A DNA stretch of 64,000 bases from Janibacter alkaliphilus (GCF_013408565.1 NZ_JACBZX010000001.1:1364001-1428000), one strand, 5' to 3'. Numbered from the stretch's first letter, positions 44,687 through 51,975 are shown. Numbers and translations are program-made. Notes: generated from the sequence alone by a model not told the origin.

Positions 44687-45797
44687 CGGCGGCGACGAGC
44701 AGCCCGCCCGCGGTCAGGCCGGCGACGTCCGTGGTGCCGGTGGGGGCACCGCTGTCGATGTAGACCGGGTCGGTGCGCGGCGAGGAGTCGTAGGCGTGGT
44801 CCTCGCAGGCGATGCCGTCGTCGTCGGCGTCCAGCCGGTGGCTGTCGCTGGCCGGGCCGCCGTTGCTGGTGAAGAAGGTCTGGGCCTCGGCCTGGGTGGC
44901 GAAGTCGGCGCAGTCCTTGTCGTCGGCGGAGGCGCCCACCGTGACGTCGGCGGAGTCGTCGTCGGAGGCGGCGGCGACCGTCACGGACGAGCCCGACGCG
45001 TCGGACGCCTCGGTCCCGGTGGAGCCGTAGTCGTAGTCGTCGCAGGCCAGGCCGTCGTTGTCGCGGTCCAGGACGTCAGGGTCGCCGACCTGACCGTCCA
45101 GGTGGGCCTGGGCCTCGGGCTGGCTGGAGAAGTCCTCGCAGTTCTTGTCGTTCGCAGCGGCCGGTGCGCTCTGCGCGGCGGCGACCTCGTCGGCGACGGG
45201 AGCGGCAGCCTCGTCGGACGCCTCGGCCTCGGCGGCGCCGTCCTGGGAGGCAGCCTCCTGCGCAGCGGAGCTCTCCTCGGTCGCGGTCTGCGCGTCCGTG
45301 GTGGCGGCAGCGGCGGCAGTGTCGTCCTCGGTGCTCCCGGCCTCGTCGCCGGTGCTCTCGTCGGCCTCGTCGGCGGTTGTGTCCTGGGGGCTGGTCCCGC
45401 AGGTGGCGTCGACCAGCCCGGCGAAGGCCGCGGTGTCGCCACCGAGCGCGGCGTGAGCGACGTCCGCGCCGTCCGCCGGGACCGAGGCCCCGTCGTCGAC
45501 GAAGGCGGCGGCGAGGGTGCTCGGGTCGCCGGTGGGGGAGAGCTGGTCGGCCGGGGCGATCACCACGGTGACGTCCGCGCCGGCACCGGACGGGGTCAGT
45601 CCGCGCCCGGTCAGCACATCGGAGACCGCGCCCTGCGTAGCGGCGTCGACCGACCCCCGGGCGTCGACGGCGAAGGTGGAGCCGGCCGAGCAGCTGACCG
45701 TCGCAGCGTTCGGGGCTGCCGAGGCGACGGAGGCGCCGAGCAGGCCGGTGGCGCCCATGGCGAACGTGGACGTGAGCAGCAGCGCAGACCGGCGCAT
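44649..45797 (-). CDS. secreted protein with two excalibur domains and C-terminal anchor
   Basis: 382 residues. A signal peptide (1-28, cut near ASAAPN), an N-terminal globular part, then a long Ala/Asp/Glu/Thr linker (140-215). Excalibur Ca2+-binding domains at about 217-255 and 293-334, each with DK-C-DF-S/T-Q and D-D-DG-AC. The C-terminus has a hydrophobic helix (358-377) and RARRRA, a cell-wall sorting-like end, but the region before it reads SGAPTGTTD instead of LPxTG. ATG 45797 follows GGGAGG. Co-transcribed with the sortase. Probably a surface protein; the ligand is unknown. Confidence 0.87.
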   Translation of the reverse strand: MRRSALLLTSTFAMGATGLLGASVASAAPNAATVSCSAGSTFAVDARGSVDAATQGAVSDVLTGRGLTPSGAGADVTVVIAPADQLSPTGDPSTLAAAFVDDGASVPADGADVAHAALGGDTAAFAGLVDATCGTSPQDTTADEADESTGDEAGSTEDDTAAAAATTDAQTATEESSAAQEAASQDGAAEAEASDEAAAPVADEVAAAQSAPAAANDKNCEDFSSQPEAQAHLDGQVGDPDVLDRDNDGLACDDYDYGSTGTEASDASGSSVTVAAASDDDSADVTVGASADDKDCADFATQAEAQTFFTSNGGPASDSHRLDADDDGIACEDHAYDSSPRTDPVYIDSGAPTGTTDVAGLTAGGLLVAAGAALGLRARRRA

Positions 45798-45811
45798 CGA
45801 GACCCTCCCAA

Positions 45812-45851
45812 GTCGGTGCGTACGCGCGATCACGTCGGTGCGTACGCGCGA
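45812..45851. repeat. paired direct repeats upstream of the excalibur gene
   Basis: GTCGGTGCGTACGCGCGA occurs at 45812-45829 and again at 45834-45851, 22-bp period (two helical turns), each with the palindrome GCGTACGC. They lie 15-54 bases before the ATG on the minus strand, so they may be operators or promoter elements. Confidence 0.7.
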
Positions 45852-45902
45852 AAGGTACCAGCAGCCCGCCCCCTTCACGTCTCTTGCGGCCCCATGACCT
45901 GC

Positions 45903-46073
45903 GCAACTGCCCGGGCAGTTGCTCGTTCTGGTCCGCAACTGCCCGGGCAAATTGCAGTCCACCTCCGCAACTGCCCGGGCAATTCACACTCCTCCCGCAA
46001 CTGCCCGGGCAATTCACACTCCTCCCGCAACTGCCCGGGCAAATTGCAGCCACCTCCGCAGCCGCCCGGGCGA
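45903..46073. repeat. left palindrome array, six CCCGGG-centred units
   Basis: Units of GCAACTGCCCGGGCA followed by AATTCACACTCCTCCC-type spacers. Centres (CCCGGG) start at 45910, 45942, 45974, 46004, 46034 and 46065, i.e. steps of 32, 32, 30, 30 and 31. Unit 1 is a perfect 20-bp palindrome (45903-45922); later units keep the left arm GCAACTG and degrade the right arm to CAATT. The last is a diverged GCAGCCGCCCGGGCG. A mirrored array lies at 47595-47801. Confidence 0.9.
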
Positions 46074-46106
46074 ACGCGAGTGGACGGGCGAACGCGAGTG
46101 GACGGG
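46071..46106. repeat. 18-bp perfect tandem repeat
   Basis: CGAACGCGAGTGGACGGG is present twice head to tail (46071-46088, 46089-46106), directly after the last palindrome and before the crotonase promoter. Confidence 0.85.
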
Positions 46107-46183
46107 CGAGCGGCGGACAGTTGCGAAGGGGATGGGCGGTCGTCGGGTCACCGGGTGGGCTGCGCGGGGTCGGCGCGCGTGGC

Positions 46184-46198
46184 TACAGTCGTGCCGTG
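46184..46198 (+). promoter_or_regulatory. leaderless-type promoter of the crotonase gene
   Basis: TACAGT at 46184-46189 is six bases before GTG 46196, and no Shine-Dalgarno exists. The spacing repeats at several other genes of the window. Confidence 0.5.
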
Positions 46199-46930
46199 CC
46201 CGTGAGATACAGCGCCCCCGCGAGAGACAGCGCCGACGACCGGGTGGCCCGGATCGTCCTGGACCGCGCCGACGCCGGCAACGCCCTCGACCTCGTCACC
46301 GCCCGCGAGCTCAGCGACGCGGTCCGCCGCGGCCTGGGCAACCCCTACGCCGACGCGTTGGTGATCACCGCCGCCGGCCCCGACTTCTGCGTGGGCTCCG
46401 ACATCACCGCCGCCGAGGCGGCCGACGACCCGACCAGCGCCACCTTCGACCTGGCGGCCGCCCTGGACGACCTCTTCACCACCCTCAACAGCTCCCGCAA
46501 GCCCGTCCTCGTCGGCACGCACGGGCTCGCGGCCGGCTCGGGGCTCGGGCTGGCGCTGGCCGGCGACCTGACCTTCAGCACCGGGGACGCCACCTTCGCC
46601 GTGCCGCCCCGCGGCGGCAGCGGCGCGCCCGACCCCGGCCTGGCCTGGCTGCTGCCGCGCGGCATCGGGCAGCAGCGGGCGCTCTCCTTCGCCCTCAGCC
46701 GGCGCACCCTGGACGCTGCCACCGCCGAGGACTGGGGGATGGTCATCGTCGCCGACGACGTCGCCGCGGCGATCGAGGAGGCGGTCGGTTGGCTGGGCGG
46801 CGAGAACGTGTGGTCCAGCAGCGAGACCCGTCGCCTGCTGCGCTCCTCGTGGGAGACCTCGCGCGCCGAGCTGTCCCACTCCGAGGCGGCGACCATGGTC
46901 CGGGCCGTGCTCAACCGAAGCCGGGCCTGA
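46196..46930 (+). CDS. enoyl-CoA hydratase/isomerase (crotonase) family protein
   Basis: 244 residues. The crotonase fold is recognisable: RIVLDRADAGNALDLVTARELSDAV, ALVITAAGPDFCVGSDI (first oxyanion Gly region), SSRKPVLVGTHGLAAGSGLGLALAGDL (second oxyanion loop), and GLAWLLPRGIGQQRALSFALS. The general-base Glu pair of true hydratases is not evident, so the reaction may be isomerase- or thioesterase-like. GTG 46196 (or 46202). The gene and the next one sit alone between two mirrored palindrome arrays. Confidence 0.87.
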   Translation: MPVRYSAPARDSADDRVARIVLDRADAGNALDLVTARELSDAVRRGLGNPYADALVITAAGPDFCVGSDITAAEAADDPTSATFDLAAALDDLFTTLNSSRKPVLVGTHGLAAGSGLGLALAGDLTFSTGDATFAVPPRGGSGAPDPGLAWLLPRGIGQQRALSFALSRRTLDAATAEDWGMVIVADDVAAAIEEAVGWLGGENVWSSSETRRLLRSSWETSRAELSHSEAATMVRAVLNRSRA

Positions 46931-46939
46931 GGGGACGTC

Positions 46940-47542
46940 GTGGACGAGCAGCGTCGCCCCCGCCGGCCGTTGCACTTCGGCCCGGACGCGATGGAGGCCC
47001 ACGGCGGCACCACCCCCGACCCGGCGGAGGCGGCCGAAGCGGCGCACCAGGCGGCGCTGACCGTGATCGAGGCCGGTCGCCAGGGAGCCTCGCCGGAGAC
47101 CACCGCCCGGCTCGTGCGTCTCGTCGACGAGCTGGGCATCGACACCCTCGCGGAGCTGTGGTCGGCCCGCCCGGCGCGGAGCCTGCCCGGGGCGCTCTGG
47201 CGGCTCTACATGCTCCGGGAATGGGTGCAGCGCCAGCCGGAGCAGGCCGCGCGCGAGTACGGCGCCGGCATGGCCGCGGCCCCGGTGGCGCACGTGGTCA
47301 CCGGGATCGCCGAACCACCCGGCCCGGCGGAGGTGCTCACCCTCGCCGACCGCATCCTCGGAGGCGTCTTCGACGGTGACCTGGCCGTGGCGCTGGAGCG
47401 GGCCGGGTCCTTCTGCCGGGTGATCGCCACCGGGCGAGCACATCTGGAGGACTCCGAGGTGACCGCCGCGTCGCTCATGCTCGGCACGGCCGAGGACCTG
47501 GAGGCCGCCGCGGGGGCCTGGCGGGCCGGCGCCCTGCACTGA
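46940..47542 (+). CDS. unknown soluble protein in the array-flanked cassette
   Basis: 200 residues, mostly helical, no membrane segment or signal. Visible features: RRPLHFGPDAMEAHGGTTPD near the N-terminus, a helical middle (AALTVIEAGRQGASPETTARL) and ARSLPGALWRLYMLREWVQ. I cannot name the family; comparable proteins seem to occur in actinobacteria under misleading names. GTG 46940 lies nine bases after the crotonase stop, so the two form one operon. Nothing supports a specific reaction. Confidence 0.75.
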   Translation: MDEQRRPRRPLHFGPDAMEAHGGTTPDPAEAAEAAHQAALTVIEAGRQGASPETTARLVRLVDELGIDTLAELWSARPARSLPGALWRLYMLREWVQRQPEQAAREYGAGMAAAPVAHVVTGIAEPPGPAEVLTLADRILGGVFDGDLAVALERAGSFCRVIATGRAHLEDSEVTAASLMLGTAEDLEAAAGAWRAGALH

Positions 47543-47594
47543 TCCGGCCGCCGCCGGCGCCCTTCGACCTGTGGTCGTGTCGCCCCGTTCGTCC

Positions 47595-47801
47595 GCAGCT
47601 GCCCGGGCAGCTGCGCAAGGGGCGAAATTGCCCGGGCAGTTGCGGGGGAGGGGTGACATTTGCCCGGGCAGTTGCGCAGGAGGGGTGACATTTGCCCGGG
47701 CAGTTGCGGGAGGAGTGTGAACTGCCCGGGCGATTGCGGGAGGAGGGGTGAAATTTGCCCGGGCAGTTGCGGAGGTGGGTGAAGTTTGCCCGGGCAGCTG
47801 C
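47595..47801. repeat. right palindrome array, seven CCCGGG-centred units
   Basis: Reverse-oriented counterpart of the left array: units end in TTGCCCGGGCAGTTGC with spacers like GGGAGGAGGGGTGAAA. Centres start at 47602, 47631, 47663, 47695, 47725, 47758 and 47789 (steps 29, 32, 32, 30, 33, 31). The outermost unit near the unknown gene, GCAGCTGCCCGGGCAGCTGC (47595-47614), is a perfect 20-bp palindrome. The conserved arm faces away from the gene cassette in both arrays. Confidence 0.9.
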
Positions 47802-47846
47802 GGAAGGGGGAGGCGGCGCGGGAATGCATCGGGGGGCCGGGAGAGT

Positions 47847-47948
47847 TAGGCTCCCGTGAGGTGCACCGGGCTGCGGTAGCCCCGGGTCCCACAATTCGCC
47901 GCTACGAGCGGCCGCGCGCCGTGAGGCGCTCCCGGCCCGGTGCACCTC
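47847..47948 (+). ncRNA. candidate structured RNA or leader upstream of DUF47-pit
   Basis: TAGGCT at 47847-47852 could be a -10 box. Just after it GAGGTGCACCGGGC (47858-47871) pairs perfectly with 47935-47948, a 14-bp closing stem. The 63-base interior holds further pairing options: GTAGC with GCTAC, and GCGCC-GTGA-GGCGC. It could be a small RNA or a 5' leader of the phosphate-transport genes. It matches no RNA family I can name; covariation is untested. Confidence 0.45.
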
Positions 47949-48150
47949 TCACACCCTTCCCGGCCTGCTGGCCTCTACCCTCCTGCGGGCCCCTCACCTC
48001 GGCTCCACTCCTCGCAGCCGCCCTCCCTCTCCGCCTCGGCCCTCTCCGCCGTCCCCACTCTCCGCACCGCGTCGGCTCCTGACCGTCACCGCTGCGTCAC
48101 CGCCCTGACCTGCGCAGACGCCGCCGAGCCCAGCGCTCTGCCCCTCCCCG

Positions 48151-48179
48151 GGTGGACGGCCGGTGAACGACCGGTTTTC
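48151..48179 (+). promoter_or_regulatory. PHO-box-like direct repeats before DUF47-pit
   Basis: GGTGGAC (48151), GGTGAAC (48162) and GGTTTTC (48173) are spaced exactly 11 bp, the unit length of actinobacterial PhoP boxes. The coding strand shows GGTGAAC, the reverse of the orientation upstream of pstS, which may mean repression. TACAGA at 48180-48185 is a possible -10 box adjoining it. Confidence 0.55.
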
Positions 48180-48283
48180 TACAGATGTCCGGGTGGCTCT
48201 ACGCTGGGCCCGCCCACCTGGACCTCCCGACCCGGGACGCGCCTACCTGGACCTGCCCCACCTGGACACCGCTCGGAGCTGCT

Positions 48284-48907
48284 GTGGCCTTCCGCCTCAC
48301 CCCGCAGGACACCTCGTTCCACGAGCTGTTCGCGGTCGCCGCCCGTCACGGGGTCGCCGCCGCCGAGCAGCTCGTCGAGCTCGCCGTGGCGGACCAGGAC
48401 GACCGGCCGGCCGTCCTCGAGCGGCTCACCGCCACCGAGGCGACGGCCGACGAGACCACCCACGAGATCGTCCGCACGGTCAGCTCCTCCTTCATCACCC
48501 CCTTCGACCACGTCGACATCGTCGATCTGGCCGCCGCGCTGGACACCTGCGTCGACGAGATCGAGGCGACCGGCGCCCTGGTCGTCGCCTACCGGATGGG
48601 TGAGCTGCCCACCGGCTGCCTCGAGGTCACCGAGATCCTCGCCCGGATGGCCACCCTCACCGCCGAGGCGATGCCGCGGCTGCGCAACCTGCGCCACCTC
48701 GAGGGCTACTGGACCGAGGTGAACCGGCTGGAGAACCGCGCCGCGCAGATCCACCGGCGGCTGCTCGGCGAGCTCTTCGACGGCCGGACCACCGACCCGG
48801 TGGAGATCATCAAGCGCAAGGACGTCCTGGAGCGCCTCTCCGCCGCCGCCGACGCCTTCGAGACCGTGGCGCACCGGGTCGAGCGCATCGTCGTCAAGGG
48901 GTCCTGA
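48284..48907 (+). CDS. DUF47 family PhoU-like phosphate transport regulator
   Basis: 207 residues, helical. FHELFAVAARHGVAAAEQLVEL, TATEATADETTHEIVRTVSSSFITPFDHVDIVDLAAALD and NRLENRAAQIHRRLLGELF match the DUF47/PhoU-like fold that accompanies Pit transporters. GTG 48284 has GGAG seven bases upstream; a longer frame from 48185 is a poorly supported extension. Followed after two bases by pit, an almost universal gene pair. Role: modulates phosphate uptake by Pit, by family analogy. Confidence 0.92.
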   Translation: MAFRLTPQDTSFHELFAVAARHGVAAAEQLVELAVADQDDRPAVLERLTATEATADETTHEIVRTVSSSFITPFDHVDIVDLAAALDTCVDEIEATGALVVAYRMGELPTGCLEVTEILARMATLTAEAMPRLRNLRHLEGYWTEVNRLENRAAQIHRRLLGELFDGRTTDPVEIIKRKDVLERLSAAADAFETVAHRVERIVVKGS

Positions 48908-48909
48908 GG

Positions 48910-49905
48910 GTGGACTGGCTCCCCGTGGCCGGGGTGGTGCTGCTCGCCATGGGCTTCAGCTACACCAACGGCTTCCACGACGCGGCCAACGCCATCGCCA
49001 CCTCGGTCTCCACCCGGGCGCTCACCCCGCGCGCCGCGGTCGCCATGGCCGCGGTGGCCAACCTCTGCGGCGCCTTCTTCGGCACCCGGGTCGCCGAGAC
49101 CGTCGGCAGCGGCATCATCGACCCGCCGAGCGGCTCCGAGGGCCTGCTGATCTGCACCGCAGGTCTGCTCGGGGCGATCAGCTGGAACCTGCTCACCTGG
49201 TGGCTGGGGCTGCCCTCGTCGTCCTCGCACGCCCTCATCGGCGGCCTCGGTGGCGCCGCGCTGGCCGGGGGCGCCGCGGTGCACTGGGAGATGGTGCTGT
49301 CGAAGGTGGTGCTGCCGATGGTCGCCAGCCCGCTGGCCGGCCTGCTGCTGGGCTACCTCGTGATGACCGCGATCCTCTGGCTCTTCCGGGACGTCCGCCC
49401 GGGGCGGGTCTCCCGGGGCTTCCGGGTGGCGCAGACCGGCTCGGCGGCGGCGATGGCCTTCGGTCACGGCATGCAGGACGCGGCGAAGACCGCCGGTGTC
49501 GTGGTCCTCGCCCTCACCGTCGGCGGGTACCAGTCCGGCGGCGACCAGGCGATCCCGCTGTGGGTGCTGGGGATGAGCGCGGTGGTGATCAGCGCCGGGA
49601 CCTACGCCGGGGGCTGGCGGATCATGCGCACCCTGGGCCGCCGGATCATCGACCTGACCCCGCCGCAGGGTTTCGCCGCCGAGGTGAGCGCGGCCGCGAT
49701 CCTCTACGTCGCGACCGCGCTGCACGCCCCGATCTCGACGACGCACGCGATCACCTCCTCGATCATGGGGGTGGGCGCGACCCGTCGGCTCAAGGCGGTC
49801 CGGTGGAGCGTGGTGCGCTCGATCGTCGGCGGCTGGGTGCTCACCTTCCCCGCCGCGGGCGCGGCCGCCGCGGCGCTCATGGCGCTCCTCGGCCTCGCGC
49901 TCTGA
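48910..49905 (+). CDS. pit: Pit-type inorganic phosphate transporter
   Basis: 331 residues, about ten hydrophobic helices with inverted-repeat topology. The PiT signatures are SYTNGFHDAANAIATSVSTR in the first half and AMAFGHGMQDAAKTAGV in the second; LPSSSSHALIGGL and APISTTHAITSSIMG are the paired H/S motifs. Low-affinity, metal-phosphate:H+ symport in the membrane. GTG 48910. It complements the high-affinity pst system on the opposite strand just downstream. Confidence 0.95.
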   Translation: MDWLPVAGVVLLAMGFSYTNGFHDAANAIATSVSTRALTPRAAVAMAAVANLCGAFFGTRVAETVGSGIIDPPSGSEGLLICTAGLLGAISWNLLTWWLGLPSSSSHALIGGLGGAALAGGAAVHWEMVLSKVVLPMVASPLAGLLLGYLVMTAILWLFRDVRPGRVSRGFRVAQTGSAAAMAFGHGMQDAAKTAGVVVLALTVGGYQSGGDQAIPLWVLGMSAVVISAGTYAGGWRIMRTLGRRIIDLTPPQGFAAEVSAAAILYVATALHAPISTTHAITSSIMGVGATRRLKAVRWSVVRSIVGGWVLTFPAAGAAAAALMALLGLAL

Positions 49906-50000
49906 CCGACCGTCGACCGCCGCCCCCTGCCGGTCGGCCCGATCCGAGCTGTCCGTCCCGTCCGGCCGACCAGCACCGACCGACCCCCGGGCACGGGGAA

Positions 50001-50036
50001 GGGCCGGCAGATCCCCCCTGTCGGATCCGCCGGCCC
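50001..50036. terminator. bidirectional hairpin between pit and pstB
   Basis: GGGCCGGCAGATCC (50001-50014) pairs with GGATCCGCCGGCCC (50023-50036) with a single mismatch. It lies between the convergent pit and pstB genes. Confidence 0.75.
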
Positions 50037-50058
50037 CGTCGGTGGGCCCCCGCCGCGC

Positions 50059-50838
50059 TCAGCCGAAGCGGCCCGAGATGTAGTCCTCGGTCGCCTTCTC
50101 GCTGGGGTTGTTGAAGATCTTCGTCGTGTCGTCGAACTCCACGAGGTGACCCGGCTTGCCGGTGCCCTCGATGTTGAAGAAGCCGGTCCGGTCCGAGCAC
50201 CGGGCCGCCTGCTGCATGTTGTGGGTGACGATGACGATCGTGTACTTCTCCTTCATCTCGGCGATGAGGTCCTCGACGGCGAGGGTGGAGATCGGGTCGA
50301 GCGCCGAGCACGGCTCGTCCATGAGCACCACCTCGGGCTGCACGGCGATCGTGCGAGCGATGCACAGCCGCTGCTGCTGACCGCCGGAGAGGCCGGAGCC
50401 GGGCTTGTCCAGGCGGTCCTTGACCTCGGTCCACAGGTTGGCGCCGCGCAGGCTGGACTCGACGAGCTCGTCGGCGTCCTTCTTGTTGATCCGCTTGTTG
50501 TTGAGCTTCACCCCGGCCAGGACGTTCTCCCGGATCGACATGGTGGGGAAGGGGTTCGGCTTCTGGAAGACCATGCCGACCTTGCGGCGCACCAGCACCG
50601 GGTCGACGCCGCGGGCGTACATGTTCTCCCCGTCGAGGTCGACGGACCCGTCGACGCGGGCGCCGGGGATGACCTCGTGCATCCGGTTCAGCGCCCGGAG
50701 GAAGGTGGACTTGCCGCAGCCGGAGGGCCCGATGAGGGCGGTCACCGACCGCGGCTCGATGGTGGTGCTGACACCCTCCACGGCGAGGAAGCTGCCGTAG
50801 TAGATGTCGAGATCCTTGACGACGATGCGCTTGGACAC
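50059..50838 (-). CDS. pstB: phosphate ABC transporter ATPase PstB
   Basis: 259 residues. Walker [21 protein letters not shown], the Q-loop in [13 protein letters not shown], signature LSGGQQQRL, Walker [16 protein letters not shown] and the H-loop [14 protein letters not shown]; the NPFPTMSI stretch is PstB-specific. Powers high-affinity phosphate uptake at the cytoplasmic face. GTG start. Last gene of pstSCAB, 27 bases after pstA. Confidence 0.97.
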   Translation of the reverse strand: MSKRIVVKDLDIYYGSFLAVEGVSTTIEPRSVTALIGPSGCGKSTFLRALNRMHEVIPGARVDGSVDLDGENMYARGVDPVLVRRKVGMVFQKPNPFPTMSIRENVLAGVKLNNKRINKKDADELVESSLRGANLWTEVKDRLDKPGSGLSGGQQQRLCIARTIAVQPEVVLMDEPCSALDPISTLAVEDLIAEMKEKYTIVIVTHNMQQAARCSDRTGFFNIEGTGKPGHLVEFDDTTKIFNNPSEKATEDYISGRFG

Positions 50839-50865
50839 GTGATTCCTTAGCTCGGGGCGGCCGGG

Positions 50866-51975
50866 TCAGCGACCGGTCTTGGGGGCGAAGAACTTGGAGA
50901 TGAGCCGGGCGACGATGTTGAGCACCATGACGATGAGCATCAGCGTCAGCGCGGCGGCCCACATCCGCTCGAAGTACGGCTCCGGCGGCACGCCGGGGGT
51001 GGCGTAGCTGTAGTAGGCGAAGATCGGCAGCGTCGACATGCGCCCGTCGAAGGGGTTGAGGTTCGTCGAGTCCGTGGCACCGACCGTCACCAGCAGCGGG
51101 GCGGTCTCGCCGATGACCCGGGCGATGGCCAGGGTGACGCCGGTGGCGATGCCGGCCACCGCGGTGGGCAGCACCACCTTCGTGATCGTCAGCCAGCGCG
51201 GCACGCCGAGCGCGTAGCTCGCCTCGCGCAGCTCGTTCGGCACCAGCCGCAGCATCTCCTCGGTGGAGCGCACGACGACCGGGATCATGAGCACGGTCAG
51301 GGCGACCGCGCCGATGATGCCCATCCGCACGCCCACCTCGAACAGCTGGGTGAAGAGGGCGATGGCGAAGAGGCCGGCGACGATCGACGGGATGCCGGTC
51401 ATGACGTCGACGAAGAAGGTCAGGCCCCGAGCGATGATCCCGTGGAGCACGCTGCTGCGCCCGTACTCGACGAGGTAGATCGCGGCGAAGATGCCGATCG
51501 GTACCGAGATGAGCGTGGTCAGACCGGTGATGATCAGCGTGCCCATGATGGCGTGGTAGGCGCCGCCGCCCTCGCCGAGCACCCCGCGCATGGAGTATGT
51601 GAAGAACTCGGCGTCGAAGCGGGCGATCCCCTCCGAAACCACGGTCCAGACCACCGAGACCAGCGGGATGAGGGCCAGGAGGAACATCGTCGTGACGACC
51701 CCGGTGACCACCCGGTCCACCGCGTGCCGGTGGCCCTCGACGCGGCGCGAGACGGCGAAGATCGCGACGAGGTAGATGGCCGCAGCGACCATCACGGTGA
51801 AGATCAGCGAGAAGCCCCACAGCAGCGTGACGATCAGCCCGCCGGCGACGAGCGAGCCGGCAACCACGGCCCAGCGCGTCGTCTGCGAGAGGGTGCCCTG
51901 GCCGCCACGGGCGAAGCCCTCGTCGTCGCCCGAGGGGCTCTGGCGGGTGTCGGTGGCGTTGTCCGTGGTGGTCAT
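50866..51975 (-). CDS. pstA: phosphate ABC transporter permease PstA
   Basis: 369 residues; about eight hydrophobic helices, two more than E. coli PstA because of an extra N-terminal pair (37-79). The EAA-type loop VPNELREASYALGVPRWLTITKVVLP and GETAPLLVTVG are typical. Forms the channel with PstC. ATG 51975 shares one base with the pstC stop. A Gln/Asp/Gly-rich N-terminal tail precedes helix 1. Confidence 0.96.
   Translation of the reverse strand: MTTTDNATDTRQSPSGDDEGFARGGQGTLSQTTRWAVVAGSLVAGGLIVTLLWGFSLIFTVMVAAAIYLVAIFAVSRRVEGHRHAVDRVVTGVVTTMFLLALIPLVSVVWTVVSEGIARFDAEFFTYSMRGVLGEGGGAYHAIMGTLIITGLTTLISVPIGIFAAIYLVEYGRSSVLHGIIARGLTFFVDVMTGIPSIVAGLFAIALFTQLFEVGVRMGIIGAVALTVLMIPVVVRSTEEMLRLVPNELREASYALGVPRWLTITKVVLPTAVAGIATGVTLAIARVIGETAPLLVTVGATDSTNLNPFDGRMSTLPIFAYYSYATPGVPPEPYFERMWAAALTLMLIVMVLNIVARLISKFFAPKTGR

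Larger units (their letters stand above)
45798..46195. other. 398-bp intergenic region with repeats
   Basis: Holds, from left to right: two direct repeats at 45812-45851, six CCCGGG-centred palindromes at 45903-46073, an 18-bp tandem repeat at 46071-46106, a lone CAGTTGCG half-site near 46108-46115 and the crotonase promoter. The reading frames through it are artefacts of the repeats. Confidence 0.8.
47543..48283. other. 741-bp intergenic region before the DUF47-pit operon
   Basis: From left: seven palindromes (47595-47801), a promoter-like TAGGCT and a 14-bp-stem RNA candidate (47847-47948), a C-rich stretch without ORFs (about 47950-48150), a PHO-box-like triple repeat (48151-48179), and three ACCTGGAC words (48216, 48245, 48260) before the DUF47 start. 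ORFs reported through here have no ribosome site or family match. Confidence 0.75.

Noticed and set aside
45903..46073. CRISPR array
   Set aside because: Both unit and spacer are repeated, the spacing is about 31 bp without unique spacers, units are palindromic, and no cas gene is present.
45884..46195. Repeat proteins translated through the palindromes (NCPGSC-type frames)
   Set aside because: They come from the DNA repeat itself in several frames on both strands; none has a ribosome site.
47858..47948. SRP RNA, tmRNA or 6C RNA
   Set aside because: None of the conserved cores (GGAAGNAGC-type loop, tRNA-like end, C-rich hairpin loops) is present.
47940..48722. Protein-coding ORFs in the C-rich leader before DUF47
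   Set aside because: Pro/Ser/Arg-rich translations without family match; they overlap the real DUF47 frame or the leader.
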